Source: Paenochrobactrum glaciei (GTDB taxonomy: Bacteria; Pseudomonadota; Alphaproteobacteria; Rhizobiales; Rhizobiaceae). Taken from it: a DNA stretch of 64,000 nt. The translations under genes and the position numbers were made by a program. The stretch spans positions 62,001-126,000 of the forward strand of contig NZ_BAAADE010000005.1 in assembly GCF_039522165.1 (NCBI RefSeq). The letters run 5' to 3'. Under the pieces are notes generated by a model. It ran no database searches and was not told the origin of the DNA. It worked only from the letters and a program-made list of their open reading frames with translations. This document shows positions 36,072 to 45,181 of this stretch, in pieces (the stretch's first letter is position 1; each line of letters opens with the position of its first letter).

Positions 36072-36251
36072 TTAGTGTTGTGTGACTTGCTGTTTAATTT
36101 TTTCGATTTGCTCTTTGAGCTGAAGTTTTTTTCGTTTTAGGTCGGTTAAGAGAAGATTATCGATAGCCGGTGATGCCATCGCAGTGGAAATTTCCTGTTC
36201 GAGAGTACCGTGCTTCTTTTCCAGCGTGGCAAGATGGGACTCGATAGCCAT
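36072..36251 (-). CDS. DUF465 (YdcH-like) small protein
   Basis: A 59-residue helical-hairpin protein (SHLATLEKKHGTLEQEIS, then LLTDLKRKKLQLKEQIEKIK), the DUF465 pattern. The ATG at 36251, or the adjacent one at 36254, follows aaggaga. A longer open frame (to 36413) lacks support. A second DUF465 gene sits 250 bases away on the other strand, suggesting a paralogous pair. Confidence 0.82.
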   Translation of the reverse strand: MAIESHLATLEKKHGTLEQEISTAMASPAIDNLLLTDLKRKKLQLKEQIEKIKQQVTQH

Positions 36252-36503
36252 CATCAATTCTCCTTGGTTGTTTCCTTCATATGTCTCAGGCTGCTCATCT
36301 GCAGCTTTATGACAAGACAATGACAGTGTGACATGAATGAGGCGATCTGTCGAATTGATAGTAGTAGCATTTTCTAACTGCAATATTTGTGCTAAAGGCA
36401 TGGCGCAAACCACTAAGCAGCTTTTGAGTGTTCGAAAATCAGGTTTTGAAGTTTGAACGGTAAACGCTGTTGCATATCAACGCATTGTAAAACGGGGCAC
36501 TCT

Positions 36504-36707
36504 ATGTCCGATCAAAATCAAGCCGAAATCAGACTGGCACTGGCACGGCTGAAACAAGACCATGAAGATTTTGATGTCGCCATTAATGCCATGATAGCAA
36601 CCGGATGCGACATGTTGCGCATTCAGCGGATGAAAAAGAAAAAGCTGGCGCTTAAAGATAAACAGCAGGAACTGGAAAGTCAGATCATTCCTGACATTAT
36701 CGCTTAA
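36504..36707 (+). CDS. DUF465 (YdcH-like) small protein, second copy
   Basis: A 67-residue protein with AEIRLALARLKQDHEDFDVAINAM and RIQRMKKKKLALKDKQQELESQI, a DUF465 helical hairpin with a lysine-rich turn. It diverges from the first copy in sequence, so duplication is old. It lies 79 bases before purE on the same strand. Role unknown. Confidence 0.8.
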   Translation: MSDQNQAEIRLALARLKQDHEDFDVAINAMIATGCDMLRIQRMKKKKLALKDKQQELESQIIPDIIA

Positions 36708-36786
36708 AAAACCTCTTGTCTCGAGACCTCGTGTTCTGACCGTTGTAAGCGGCAAGGGCACCCTTTTTATTTAATAGGAAAAACCA

Positions 36787-37287
36787 ATGACCTTAGCTCC
36801 GCGCTTCGATGTTGCAGTCATTATGGGAAGCCAGTCCGACTGGGAAACAATGCGCCATGCCGCAGAAACGCTGGCAGCACTCGGCATTCGTTTCGATGCA
36901 CGCATCATCTCGGCACATCGTACGCCGGACCGGATGATGGAATTTGCTAAAGGTGCCAAGGCTGAAGGTTTTAAAGTGATTATTGCCGGTGCCGGAGGTG
37001 CTGCCCATCTGCCGGGCATGACAGCATCGCTCACACCATTGCCGGTTTTTGGTGTGCCGGTTCAGTCTAAAGCGTTGTCGGGGCAGGATTCGCTCCTTTC
37101 CATTGTGCAGATGCCAGCCGGTATTCCTGTCGGCACTATGGCGATCGGTCGCGCTGGTGCGGTTAATGCAGCGCTTCTCGCAGCAGCAGTTCTTGCGCTG
37201 CATGATGAAGAGCTGGCAGCCCGCCTTGATACATGGCGTGAAAACCAGAGCACAAGCGTTGCCGAACGCCCAAGCGATGAGGCCTGA
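36787..37287 (+). CDS. purE: N5-carboxyaminoimidazole ribonucleotide mutase
   Basis: A 166-residue class I PurE: VAVIMGSQSDWETMRHAAETL, SAHRTPDRMMEFAKGA, and IAGAGGAAHLPGMTASLTPLPVFGVPV with the catalytic histidine. It converts N5-CAIR to CAIR in purine synthesis. The purK start lies one base beyond its stop. Confidence 0.96.
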   Translation: MTLAPRFDVAVIMGSQSDWETMRHAAETLAALGIRFDARIISAHRTPDRMMEFAKGAKAEGFKVIIAGAGGAAHLPGMTASLTPLPVFGVPVQSKALSGQDSLLSIVQMPAGIPVGTMAIGRAGAVNAALLAAAVLALHDEELAARLDTWRENQSTSVAERPSDEA

Positions 37288-37288
37288 T

Positions 37289-38374
37289 ATGTTGAAAGCA
37301 GGATCAACAATCGGCATTATCGGCGGTGGCCAGCTTGGCCGTATGCTGGCGATGGCTGCAGCACGTTTAAGCTTCCGCACTATTATTTTGGAGCCGCAGG
37401 CTGATTGTCCGGCGGCGCAGACTGCCAATCGTCAGATCGTTGCGGCCTATGATGACAAGGCAGCTTTGGCCGAGCTGGTGGAAGCTTGTGACGTTATCAC
37501 CTATGAATTTGAAAATGTCTCCATCGAGGCCGTGCAGGAACTGGCTGAAAAAATCGGCGTTTATCCGCCGCCTGCCGCTTTGGAGATTTCGCAGGATCGT
37601 TTCACTGAAAAGCAGTTCTTAAACGAATCCGGTATTGCTACCGCGCCTTGGCGCCTGGTGGATGATGCCGATATGCTGGCTTCAGCACTGGCCGCTCTTG
37701 GTGGTCAGGGCATTTTGAAAACCCGCCGTTTTGGTTATGACGGTAAGGGGCAGGTGCGCTTGACGCCTGAAAACAGCAGTGGCGCAGATAAAATCAATGC
37801 AGCCCTTAAAGATATCGGCCATGCGCCGGCGATTCTCGAAGGACTGATGGGTTTTGAGCGCGAGATTTCGGTGATTGCAGCGCGTGGCCGTAATGGCGAA
37901 GTGGCGCTTTTCGACATTGCTGAAAATGTGCACAAGAACGGCATTCTGGATACATCAACTGTTCCGGCCAATATCAGCGCTGAGACCGCCGCTGCCGCTC
38001 AACTTGCAGCGGAAAAATTACTGCATGCGCTTGATTATGTCGGTGTGCTGGGGCTGGAATTTTTCGTGATGCCAGACGGCACATTAATCACCAATGAATT
38101 TGCACCGCGCGTGCATAATTCCGGCCACTGGACGGAAGCTGCCAATCCTGTGTCACAGTTTGATCAGCATATTCGTGCGGTTGCCGGATTGCCGCTTGGA
38201 GACACCACCCGCCATTCCGATTGCCGCATGGTCAATCTGATCGGTGATGATGTTTTGCAGGTGGAAGCGATTCTTGCTGAGCCGCATGCCATGCTGCATT
38301 TGTATGGAAAAGCAGAGGCTCGCGCTGGCCGCAAAATGGGGCATGTGACCTATATCAGCCCTAAGAAAGGCTGA
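37289..38374 (+). CDS. purK: 5-(carboxyamino)imidazole ribonucleotide synthase
   Basis: A 361-residue ATP-grasp enzyme making N5-CAIR from AIR, bicarbonate and ATP. The N-terminal GIIGGGQLGRMLAMAA, the ATP-grasp KTRRFGYDGKGQVRL and the substrate loop NEFAPRVHNSGHWT are clear. ATG 37289 is preferred with gagg 7 bases upstream; an in-frame ATG at 37277 would overlap purE. Confidence 0.95.
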   Translation: MLKAGSTIGIIGGGQLGRMLAMAAARLSFRTIILEPQADCPAAQTANRQIVAAYDDKAALAELVEACDVITYEFENVSIEAVQELAEKIGVYPPPAALEISQDRFTEKQFLNESGIATAPWRLVDDADMLASALAALGGQGILKTRRFGYDGKGQVRLTPENSSGADKINAALKDIGHAPAILEGLMGFEREISVIAARGRNGEVALFDIAENVHKNGILDTSTVPANISAETAAAAQLAAEKLLHALDYVGVLGLEFFVMPDGTLITNEFAPRVHNSGHWTEAANPVSQFDQHIRAVAGLPLGDTTRHSDCRMVNLIGDDVLQVEAILAEPHAMLHLYGKAEARAGRKMGHVTYISPKKG

Positions 38375-38443
38375 TTTTATTGTCTTTTTCCTCAAAAGGG
38401 GCAGTTTCTTATGAAGGATTTCAGGATTCTTGCCCCTTGGGAG

Positions 38444-38574
38444 TTGACATTTTGGCCGATATTTGTGTATTTCGGCCAACCCAATGGATAGCTTGTCTGT
38501 CCGTTTAGTAATTGGCGCCTCGGGCGCCTGTTTTTATGATGCCCGGTGACGGGCCAACCCGACCGGTGATTGAC
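38444..38574 (+). promoter_or_regulatory. rpmJ promoter and structured leader
   Basis: ttgaca (38444-38449) with tgtatt 16 bases on (38466-38471) is the best promoter seen here. An 8-bp inverted repeat ttggccga / tcggccaa (38452-38459, 38472-38479) brackets the -10 and could be an operator. In the leader, ggcgcc-tcg-ggcgcc followed by tgttttt (38514-38535) resembles a terminator, and gcccg-gtga-cgggc (38541-38554) follows before the ATG, suggesting attenuation. None of this is proved. Confidence 0.5.
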
Positions 38575-38700
38575 ATGAAGATCAAGAATTCGCTCAAAGC
38601 GCTCAAAGCTCGTCATCGCGACTGCAAGCTTATCCGCCGTAAAGGCCGCGTTTACATCATCAATAAGACTGCTCCGCGTTTTAAAGCACGTCAGGGCTAA
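38575..38700 (+). CDS. rpmJ: 50S ribosomal protein L36 (zinc-free form)
   Basis: A 41-residue protein, MKIKNSLKALKARHRDCKLIRRKG, with the RKGRVYIINK core and FKARQG end of type B L36 (YkgO-like). It has one cysteine and lacks the CxxC zinc site of type A L36. In alphaproteobacteria this is normally the only L36. A leftover upstream frame from 38512 is not the start. Stands alone downstream of purK. Confidence 0.94.
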   Translation: MKIKNSLKALKARHRDCKLIRRKGRVYIINKTAPRFKARQG

Positions 38701-38708
38701 TTTTGCAC

Positions 38709-38728
38709 CCCGTTGTAAAACGGGGTTC
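38709..38728 (+). terminator. Hairpin just after rpmJ
   Basis: accccgtt-gtaa-aacggggt, an 8-bp stem beginning 8 bases after the stop, without a clear T tract; possibly a processing or weak termination site. Confidence 0.45.
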
Positions 38729-38817
38729 AGCACTTCGGCAACGGAGAGCGCAAATTAGAATGACCGCTGAAATGTAGCTTTCGTTTTAGAAAACTACGGC
38801 AGCCTTATCGAAATAGA

Positions 38818-38864
38818 ATGAGAGCATTTTAATCTGACAACGGATTAAAATGCTCTCATTTTTT
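38818..38864 (+). terminator. Long hairpin with T tract, RIME-like
   Basis: 17-bp perfect arms (atgagagcattttaatc and its complement) over an 8-base loop, then tttttt. The agagcat / atgctct ends echo the repeat at 6272-6377, so this may be a repeat copy serving as a terminator. Confidence 0.75.
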
Positions 38865-38987
38865 ATGCTTGTTTATGATTGTGTTTGAGACAGGCTGGCA
38901 CAAAATTTGACTTGTGCAGCGGGGCTCTATGATTAAAATCAGCTCATGCTAAATTTTTGCAACGCTGCGCACGCGCATTCCGGTTTG

Positions 38988-39689
38988 ATGAATAAGTTAC
39001 AAGCGCTGGCTTGTGCCTGTGCTTGTGCGGGTGTGTTTTCGCTTGGGGTATTGTTCGTGCCTTCTGCATGGGCGCAGGATGGCTTACAGCCGATGCCAGA
39101 GCCATTACCTGAAGCATTGCAGCAGGCGCTGCAAGAGGCTGCCTCTGAGGTGGAAAAGGCCGAGCCTGAAGCCAAGGCGCCTGTCGAGGCTGCGGTAAAG
39201 CTTACACCTGAAGAGCGGCTGGATAAGCTTTTTGCCGAGCTTTTGAAAACATCCAATGAAGTGAAGGCCAGACGCATTGCTGCGCAGATTTCTGGTATCT
39301 GGGCGCAGTCCGGCAGTGCAACTGTCGATCTGCTGCTTGGCTGGTCTTATGATGCGATGAGCCAGAAGAAATATGCGGTGGCGATTGATTTTCTCGATGA
39401 AGCGGTCGCACTTGCGCCTGAGAATGCCGAAAGCTGGAATCGCCGTGCTGCCTTGCATGTGCTGAATAGTGAATATAACCGTGCCATTTATGACATCAAT
39501 CGCGCTTTAGAGCTTGAACCACGCCATTTTGGTGCACTGACTGGCCTTGCGGGCATTTTGCAGGAGCGAGGCCATAAGGCGAGCGCTTTGAAGGTTTATG
39601 AGCGTATTCTGACGCTTTATCCGATGATGCGTGAAGCGCAGCGGCAGGTGCAGGCGCTGAGCGAGGAACTCAGCGATATTCACACCTGA
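38988..39689 (+). CDS. Secreted TPR-repeat protein
   Basis: A 233-residue protein with a Sec signal (MNKLQALACACACAGVFSLG, cleaved after SAWA). A proline- and glutamate-rich linker follows, then about three tetratricopeptide repeats in the C-terminal half (VDLLLGWSYDAMSQKKYAVAI; AESWNRRAALHVLNSEYNRAI; FGALTGLAGILQERGHKASAL). An in-frame ATG at 38946 would add 14 residues before the signal. Probably a periplasmic scaffold; partner unknown. Lone gene, convergent with pyk. Confidence 0.82.
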   Translation: MNKLQALACACACAGVFSLGVLFVPSAWAQDGLQPMPEPLPEALQQALQEAASEVEKAEPEAKAPVEAAVKLTPEERLDKLFAELLKTSNEVKARRIAAQISGIWAQSGSATVDLLLGWSYDAMSQKKYAVAIDFLDEAVALAPENAESWNRRAALHVLNSEYNRAIYDINRALELEPRHFGALTGLAGILQERGHKASALKVYERILTLYPMMREAQRQVQALSEELSDIHT

Positions 39690-39706
39690 TACAAAATTGA
39701 AGGCAA

Positions 39707-39738
39707 TAAAAAAGCGGCACTTTTGATGCCGCTTTTTT
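39707..39738. terminator. Bidirectional terminator between the TPR gene and pyk
   Basis: aaaaagcggca pairs with tgccgcttttt. Confidence 0.9.
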
Positions 39739-39758
39739 TATGTGTTGGTGCGTCTTGA

Positions 39759-41195
39759 TTATGCGCCGCTGCTGCCATCTGTGCCGATATAGGCAATGCG
39801 TAGCATATTGGTGGAACCGGGCGTGCCAAGCGGTACACCGGCGGTGATGATAATGCGATCACCACCTTTACCAAAGTTTTCGCGATAGGTGATGCCGCAG
39901 GCGCGGTTGACCATGTCATCGAGATCTTTGGCATCTTCTGTGACTACGCAGTGCAGACCCCAGACGAGCGACAGGCGACGTGCAGTTTCAACAACCGGTG
40001 AAACGGAGATGATTCTGTTGCGCGGGCGTTCACGCGCTGCACGTAAACCCGTGGTGCCGGATGCGGTATAGGTGACGATGGCAGACAGATTGAGTGTTTC
40101 GGCAATCTGACGTGCTGCCAGCGAGATTGCGTCTGCGCCGGTTGGCTCAGGCAAAGCGCGCTGTGCGTCGATGATGGCCGGATAGGTCGGATCCTGTTCA
40201 ACCTGTTCAGCAATGCGGTTCATGGTGGCAACAGCGTCAACCGGATAGGCACCGGATGCTGATTCTGCCGAGAGCATGATTGCGTCTGCACCTTCAAACA
40301 CGGCAGTTGCCACGTCAGAAACTTCCGCACGTGTTGGCACAGGAGCGGTAATCATGGATTCCAGCATCTGTGTAGCAACCACAACCGGCTTACCGGCGCG
40401 GCGTGCTTTACGGGTAATCTGCTTTTGAATACCAGGTACGCTTTCAAGCGGCATTTCCACGCCGAGATCGCCGCGCGCTACCATCAACGCGTCAGACATT
40501 TCGATGATTTCATCGAGGCGGGTTACAGCCTGAGGCTTTTCAATCTTCGACATCAGGCCAACACGGCCGCGTGCGATTTTGCGCACTTCGGCCAGATCTT
40601 CCGGACGCTGAATGAAGGAGAGGGCGACCCAGTCAATCTCTTCTTTCAGAACGGCATCTAGATCGCTGCGGTCTTTTTCGGTCAGAGCGCCGACACCCAA
40701 AGTGGTATCCGGCAGGCTCACACCTTTGCGGTCAGAAATATTAGTGCCGGAAATAACTTTACACTGGATGGATGTGCCATTGCACTTTTCAGCAACCAGA
40801 TGCAGCTTGCCATCATCAATCAGCAGGCGATGACCCGGCTGTACGGCTTCCAGAATTTCAGGATGAGGCAGGAAAACGCGGGTATTGTCGCCTGGTGTTT
40901 CCTGATTGTCCAAGGTGAAGGTCTGTCCGGCTTCAAGCTCGACTTTACCTTCGAGAAATTTGCCGACGCGGAGCTTTGGCCCCTGCAAATCAGCGAGAAT
41001 ACCGATCGGGCGACCGACCTGCTTCTCAACATTACGAATACGTTTTACCAATGTGCGCATGAGATCATGACTGGCATGGCTCATATTAATACGAAAGACG
41101 TCGGCTCCGGCTTCAAAAAGCTGGGCGATGGTTGCTTCTTCCGAAGATGCCGGGCCAAGGGTTGCGAGAATCTTGACCTTACGATTACGCTTCAT
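39759..41195 (-). CDS. pyk: Pyruvate kinase
   Basis: A 478-residue pyruvate kinase, converting PEP and ADP to pyruvate and ATP. KILATLGPASS, the ADP/PEP barrel motifs (MSKIEKPQAV, VARGDLGVEM, IMLSAESASGAYP) and the C-terminal regulatory domain are present. Its ATG overlaps the stop of the upstream DUF1036 gene by four bases (atga), so expression is coupled. It is transcribed away from the TPR gene. Confidence 0.96.
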   Translation of the reverse strand: MKRNRKVKILATLGPASSEEATIAQLFEAGADVFRINMSHASHDLMRTLVKRIRNVEKQVGRPIGILADLQGPKLRVGKFLEGKVELEAGQTFTLDNQETPGDNTRVFLPHPEILEAVQPGHRLLIDDGKLHLVAEKCNGTSIQCKVISGTNISDRKGVSLPDTTLGVGALTEKDRSDLDAVLKEEIDWVALSFIQRPEDLAEVRKIARGRVGLMSKIEKPQAVTRLDEIIEMSDALMVARGDLGVEMPLESVPGIQKQITRKARRAGKPVVVATQMLESMITAPVPTRAEVSDVATAVFEGADAIMLSAESASGAYPVDAVATMNRIAEQVEQDPTYPAIIDAQRALPEPTGADAISLAARQIAETLNLSAIVTYTASGTTGLRAARERPRNRIISVSPVVETARRLSLVWGLHCVVTEDAKDLDDMVNRACGITYRENFGKGGDRIIITAGVPLGTPGSTNMLRIAYIGTDGSSGA

Positions 41196-41653
41196 GGATT
41201 GGATGTTCCTGTTACTGTAGGAGTTTCAGGCGGTGTCTCATCAGTCAGCTGGACCATCCAGCTCGATTGTTCGCCTGTGTCATATTCCTGAAAACCTGCG
41301 CGCTGGAACCCGCGTGAGAGACATTCTTCCACGCCGTTGATCCGAAATTCTTTTTCGGCCACGCACATATTCACTTTGCCATCCCAGCGACCACCACCTT
41401 CAGCATCTTCTGCATAAAGATAGTAATATCTTGATGACAAAGGTCCTTCGATCAATGTTTTGCAGCTGGACGCATTGACGTGCCACCAGCCTTCTGTGAC
41501 CCAGCCGGTTTTTGCACGGTAGCCGATAGAAACGCCGACCAGATTTTGGGTGGCATTACAAACGCGAAAATCAGCGCGTGCTTCAACGCCCATCAGCGCC
41601 GTTGCCATAAGGCCTGTACCTGCAAATAAAGCTAAAAAGTGTGAAAGTCGCAT
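41192..41653 (-). CDS. DUF1036 periplasmic protein
   Basis: A 153-residue exported protein: Sec signal cut after VEARA, then ADFRVCNATQNLVGVSIGYRAKTGWVTEGWWHVNASSCKTLIEGPL, the DUF1036 pattern with four conserved cysteines (VCNAT, SSCKT, NMCVA, EECLS) that could form two disulfides. The proline/threonine-rich tail is probably unstructured. It starts the pyk transcript and overlaps pyk by four bases. Function unknown. Confidence 0.85.
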   Translation of the reverse strand: MRLSHFLALFAGTGLMATALMGVEARADFRVCNATQNLVGVSIGYRAKTGWVTEGWWHVNASSCKTLIEGPLSSRYYYLYAEDAEGGGRWDGKVNMCVAEKEFRINGVEECLSRGFQRAGFQEYDTGEQSSWMVQLTDETPPETPTVTGTSNP

Positions 41654-41930
41654 TCAACGAAACCTTTCAGCGCGCAATTGACTGGTTGCTACGCTTGGAA
41701 AATTCATCTTTTGATGCTCTCTTTTCGGCAGTTTCGCATGGGATGTCAACGTGCACAACCAAAGACTTAATAGCGCTTAGTAAACAGGTCATTGCGTTCA
41801 TATCATAGCCATGTCACAGCATAAATCGATTAGATTCAACTTTTATGCGAGCTGAGCGGTCATAACAAGACAATTTTTCAACTATCTGTATGATCAAAAT
41901 AAAATTGGATAAAAGAAGGCCGGAATTTTT

Positions 41931-42716
41931 ATGTCTTTTGCACCTTTTGAACTGATTGACGGTAATAAAAAATCAGGACTTTTATTGACTGCGGATCACG
42001 CCAGCCGTGCTTTGCCTGAAGCTTACGGCAGTTTGGGGCTGGAGGCTGAACAATTTGACCGCCATATCGCTTATGATATCGGCGTGGCAGAGCTGACGCG
42101 CAAACTGGCGGCAAAGCTTGATGCTCCCGCCGTATTGGGCGGATTTTCAAGATTGTTGATTGATCCCAACCGCGGCGAAGATGATCCGACGCTGATTATG
42201 CAATTATCAGATGGCGCGGTGATACCAGGCAATTATCCGATGGATGCACAGGAGCGCGAAACGCGGCTCAATGCATTTTATCGCCCTTATCATGATCAGG
42301 TTTCGGCTTTGGTGCATGATGTGCGTGGCGCGAGCGGGCGGGCGCCTTTTATTGTGTCCATTCATTCTTATACGCCGGTTTGGCGCGGTAAAGCGCGGCC
42401 ATGGCATTGCGGCCTGCTTTGGGATAAAGATGACAGGGCACTGCGCCCATTATTGGAAATGCTGCGTGCTGAGCATTTACTGATTACCGGTGACAATGAG
42501 CCGTATGATGGTGCGTTGCGCAATGATGCGATGTTCAAACATGCAACATCAAAAGGCTATCCGCATATTCTGATTGAGGTTCGGCAGGATTTGATTGCCG
42601 ATAATGTAGGCACAGATCAATGGGCGGCACGTTTGGCGCCGATGCTTGCAGCACTTAATCAGTTACCGGAAATGCAGGAAGTTCAGTTTTTCGGATCACG
42701 TACCGATCCGGTTTGA
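41931..42716 (+). CDS. N-formylglutamate amidohydrolase family protein
   Basis: A 261-residue FGase (HutG2-type) hydrolase: LLLTADHASRALPEAYG near the N-terminus, RLLIDPNRGEDDPTLI, FIVSIHSYTPVW and ILIEVRQDLI. In the histidine pathway this enzyme frees glutamate from N-formylglutamate, but no other hut gene is nearby, so the substrate may differ. The DUF1244 gene starts 10 bases downstream. Confidence 0.87.
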   Translation: MSFAPFELIDGNKKSGLLLTADHASRALPEAYGSLGLEAEQFDRHIAYDIGVAELTRKLAAKLDAPAVLGGFSRLLIDPNRGEDDPTLIMQLSDGAVIPGNYPMDAQERETRLNAFYRPYHDQVSALVHDVRGASGRAPFIVSIHSYTPVWRGKARPWHCGLLWDKDDRALRPLLEMLRAEHLLITGDNEPYDGALRNDAMFKHATSKGYPHILIEVRQDLIADNVGTDQWAARLAPMLAALNQLPEMQEVQFFGSRTDPV

Positions 42717-42726
42717 GGAGGCAGGA

Positions 42727-43032
42727 ATGTCGAAAATTGATGATCAGTCACAGGTTGAATTGGAAGCGGCAGCGTTTCGTCGGTTGGTTCAGCATTTGCG
42801 TGAGTATACAGATGTGCAAAATATCGACATGATGAATTTAGCCGGTTTCTGCCGCAATTGTTTGGCAAACTGGTATAAAGATGCTGCTGAAGAAAAAGAA
42901 ATTAGTCTGAGCAAAGACGAAGTGCGCGCAATTATTTACGGTATGCCATTTGATGAGTGGAAATCACGCTATCAAACGGAAGCAACCGACGCGCAAAAAC
43001 AAGCTTTTGCAGCAAAAAACCACGATCATTAA
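42727..43032 (+). CDS. DUF1244 family protein
   Basis: A 101-residue protein of DUF1244: LVQHLREYTDVQNIDMMNLAGFCRNCLANWYKDAA, with a CxxC in the middle, and YGMPFDEWKSRYQ. The start MSKIDDQS has gaggaggca upstream. It is co-transcribed with the FGase gene; its role is unknown, possibly a small metal- or RNA-linked protein. Confidence 0.84.
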   Translation: MSKIDDQSQVELEAAAFRRLVQHLREYTDVQNIDMMNLAGFCRNCLANWYKDAAEEKEISLSKDEVRAIIYGMPFDEWKSRYQTEATDAQKQAFAAKNHDH

Positions 43033-43051
43033 GACTTGATTGTCGCTTATT

Positions 43052-43086
43052 AAAAAGCCGCCATGCATGATTGCAGGCGGCTTTTT
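43052..43086. terminator. Terminator between DUF1244 and prpE
   Basis: aaaaagccgcc pairs with ggcggcttttt, with an inner tgca / tgca extension. Confidence 0.9.
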
Positions 43087-43098
43087 ATATGTGTTGAG

Positions 43099-45015
43099 TT
43101 AAGCTGCCTGACAGGCATTACCGATTTTGCGGTCACGCAAAGCATCCGTGATTTCATCGAGGATTGCCGGATCATCAATAGTGCCCGGCATTTTCCACGG
43201 CTCACCATCAGCAATTTTCTGGATGGTGGAGCGCAGAATTTTGCCTGAGCGGGTTTTCGGCAGACGTTTGATAACAAGTGCTAAACGGAAAGAAGCCACA
43301 GGGCCGATTTCACTGCGCACACGTTCAATACATTCAGCTTCAATGACGCTTTCCGGCCTGTCAACATTGGCTTTCAGCACCAGAAAACCGCATGGCACCT
43401 GACCTTTTAATGTGTCGGCAATACCAACGACCGCACATTCGGCGACATCAGGATGGCCGGAGATGATTTCTTCCATCGCGCCGGTGGAAAGGCGGTGGCC
43501 TGCCACATTGATGATGTCGTCAGTACGGCTCATGATATAGACATAGTTGTCTTCGTCCATATAGCCGGCATCGGAGGTTTTATAATAGCCTTCAAACTCG
43601 TCGAGATAAGATTTGCGGAACCGTTCTTCTGCATTCCAAAGCGTAACCAGACAGCCGGGTGGCAGAGGCAGCTTGATCAGCACATTGCCGAGTTCGCCAC
43701 GTTTGACCTCATGGCCGCCATCATCCACCACGCGAATGTCGTAACCCGGCATGCCAACCGTTGGTGAGCCGTATTTGGTTGGCATTTTGCCCAGTCCCAA
43801 CGGATTGGCAGCGATTGCCCAGCCCGTTTCGGTTTGCCACCAATGGTCGATCACCGGTACACTCAGAATGTTTTCTGCCCATTTTACGGTGTCGGGGTCG
43901 GCGCGCTCTCCGGCCAGAAACATACATTCCAGCTTGGAAAGATCATATTTCTTGACGAGCAAACCTTCCGGATCTTCTTTTTTAATTGCACGCAGGGCTG
44001 TTGGCGCGGTGAACATGATGCGGACATTATATTCGGAAATCACCCGCCAGAATGCGCCTGCATCTGGCGTGCCAACAGGTTTGCCTTCATAGATGACAGT
44101 GGTCGCACCGATGAAGAGCGGGGCATAAATAATATAAGAATGGCCGACAACCCAGCCGACATCGGAAGCCACCCAAAAAACATCGCCCGGCTTGATGCTG
44201 TATACCGCACCAACCGACCATGTGAGTGCCACCATATGGCCGCCGTGATCACGCACAACACCTTTGGGCTCGCCGGTGGTGCCGGATGTGTAGAGGATGT
44301 AAAGCCCGTCCGTTGCCAGAACCGGCACACATGGCACATGGCGGCCACGGGCAGCATCAACGGCTTGTTTATAATCGATGTCGCGGCCTTCTACCGGAAT
44401 ATGTGCTTTTTCGGGACGTTGCAAAATGATGCAATGCTGAACCTTGTGGCGGCTCATCTCAATCGCTTTGTCGAGCATGTCCTGATAGGCCACCACGCGG
44501 CCGGGTTCTACACCACAGGAGGCGGCGATAATCATTTTGGGAGCAGCATCATCAATGCGTGTTGCCAGTTCATGTGCGGCAAAACCACCAAAAACAACCG
44601 AATGAATGGCGCCGATACGCGCGCAAGCCATCATGGAAACAGCTGCTTCCGGGATCATCGGCATATAGATGAGCACGCGGTCACCTTTGACCACGCCGTG
44701 ATCTTGCATCACCGCAGCAAGTGCTTGAACCTCTTCCAGAAGTTGCGCATAAGTTACTTTTCGTTTTTGGTTGGTGACAGGACTGTCATAGATAATGGCC
44801 GCTTGATTGCCGCGGCCTTGTTCAACGTGGCGGTCAATTGCATTATAGCAGGTATTGGTTTCGCCACCCGCAAACCAGCGGCCGTAAACGCCCTGATCTG
44901 CGTCAAAAACTTTGTCGTATGGCTTGAACCAATGCACGTTTTGCGCGGCTTCGTGCCAAAATTGATCCGGATTTTTCTGCCAGTTGGAATAAATATCCCC
45001 GTATTGCGATGCCAT
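43099..45015 (-). CDS. prpE: Propionyl-CoA synthetase
   Basis: A 638-residue acyl-CoA synthetase (AMP-forming). It shows the AMP motif YTSGTTGEPKGVVRDHGGH, WWQTETGWAI, and the C-terminal TRSGKILRSTIQ with the acetylatable lysine. Overall length and the N-terminal WQKNPDQFWHEAAQNVHWFKPYDKVFD fit PrpE-like propionyl/acetyl-CoA ligases. Start is ATG 45015 with gggaggaa upstream; codons before it (to 45093) are not supported. It may activate propionate or acetate. Confidence 0.9.
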   Translation of the reverse strand: MASQYGDIYSNWQKNPDQFWHEAAQNVHWFKPYDKVFDADQGVYGRWFAGGETNTCYNAIDRHVEQGRGNQAAIIYDSPVTNQKRKVTYAQLLEEVQALAAVMQDHGVVKGDRVLIYMPMIPEAAVSMMACARIGAIHSVVFGGFAAHELATRIDDAAPKMIIAASCGVEPGRVVAYQDMLDKAIEMSRHKVQHCIILQRPEKAHIPVEGRDIDYKQAVDAARGRHVPCVPVLATDGLYILYTSGTTGEPKGVVRDHGGHMVALTWSVGAVYSIKPGDVFWVASDVGWVVGHSYIIYAPLFIGATTVIYEGKPVGTPDAGAFWRVISEYNVRIMFTAPTALRAIKKEDPEGLLVKKYDLSKLECMFLAGERADPDTVKWAENILSVPVIDHWWQTETGWAIAANPLGLGKMPTKYGSPTVGMPGYDIRVVDDGGHEVKRGELGNVLIKLPLPPGCLVTLWNAEERFRKSYLDEFEGYYKTSDAGYMDEDNYVYIMSRTDDIINVAGHRLSTGAMEEIISGHPDVAECAVVGIADTLKGQVPCGFLVLKANVDRPESVIEAECIERVRSEIGPVASFRLALVIKRLPKTRSGKILRSTIQKIADGEPWKMPGTIDDPAILDEITDALRDRKIGNACQAA

Positions 45016-45181
45016 TCTGTTCCTCCCAAAACAGTCTGATTTTTCTGATCTTAGGCACATCCGGGGAGGTGCGTCCATAAAACTTAAGATCAATTTAGCG
45101 TTTTATGGCTATGCTATGCTCTTCTTAAGCTTCTGCTGGCAAAAGCGGAGCGCATGAAATGAATGGTTTAAGGGGACGCTG

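Noticed and set aside
43834..45039. 401-codon frame antisense to prpE
   Set aside because: It lies entirely opposite a clear synthetase gene; its sequence has no recognisable family and looks like a codon-bias shadow.
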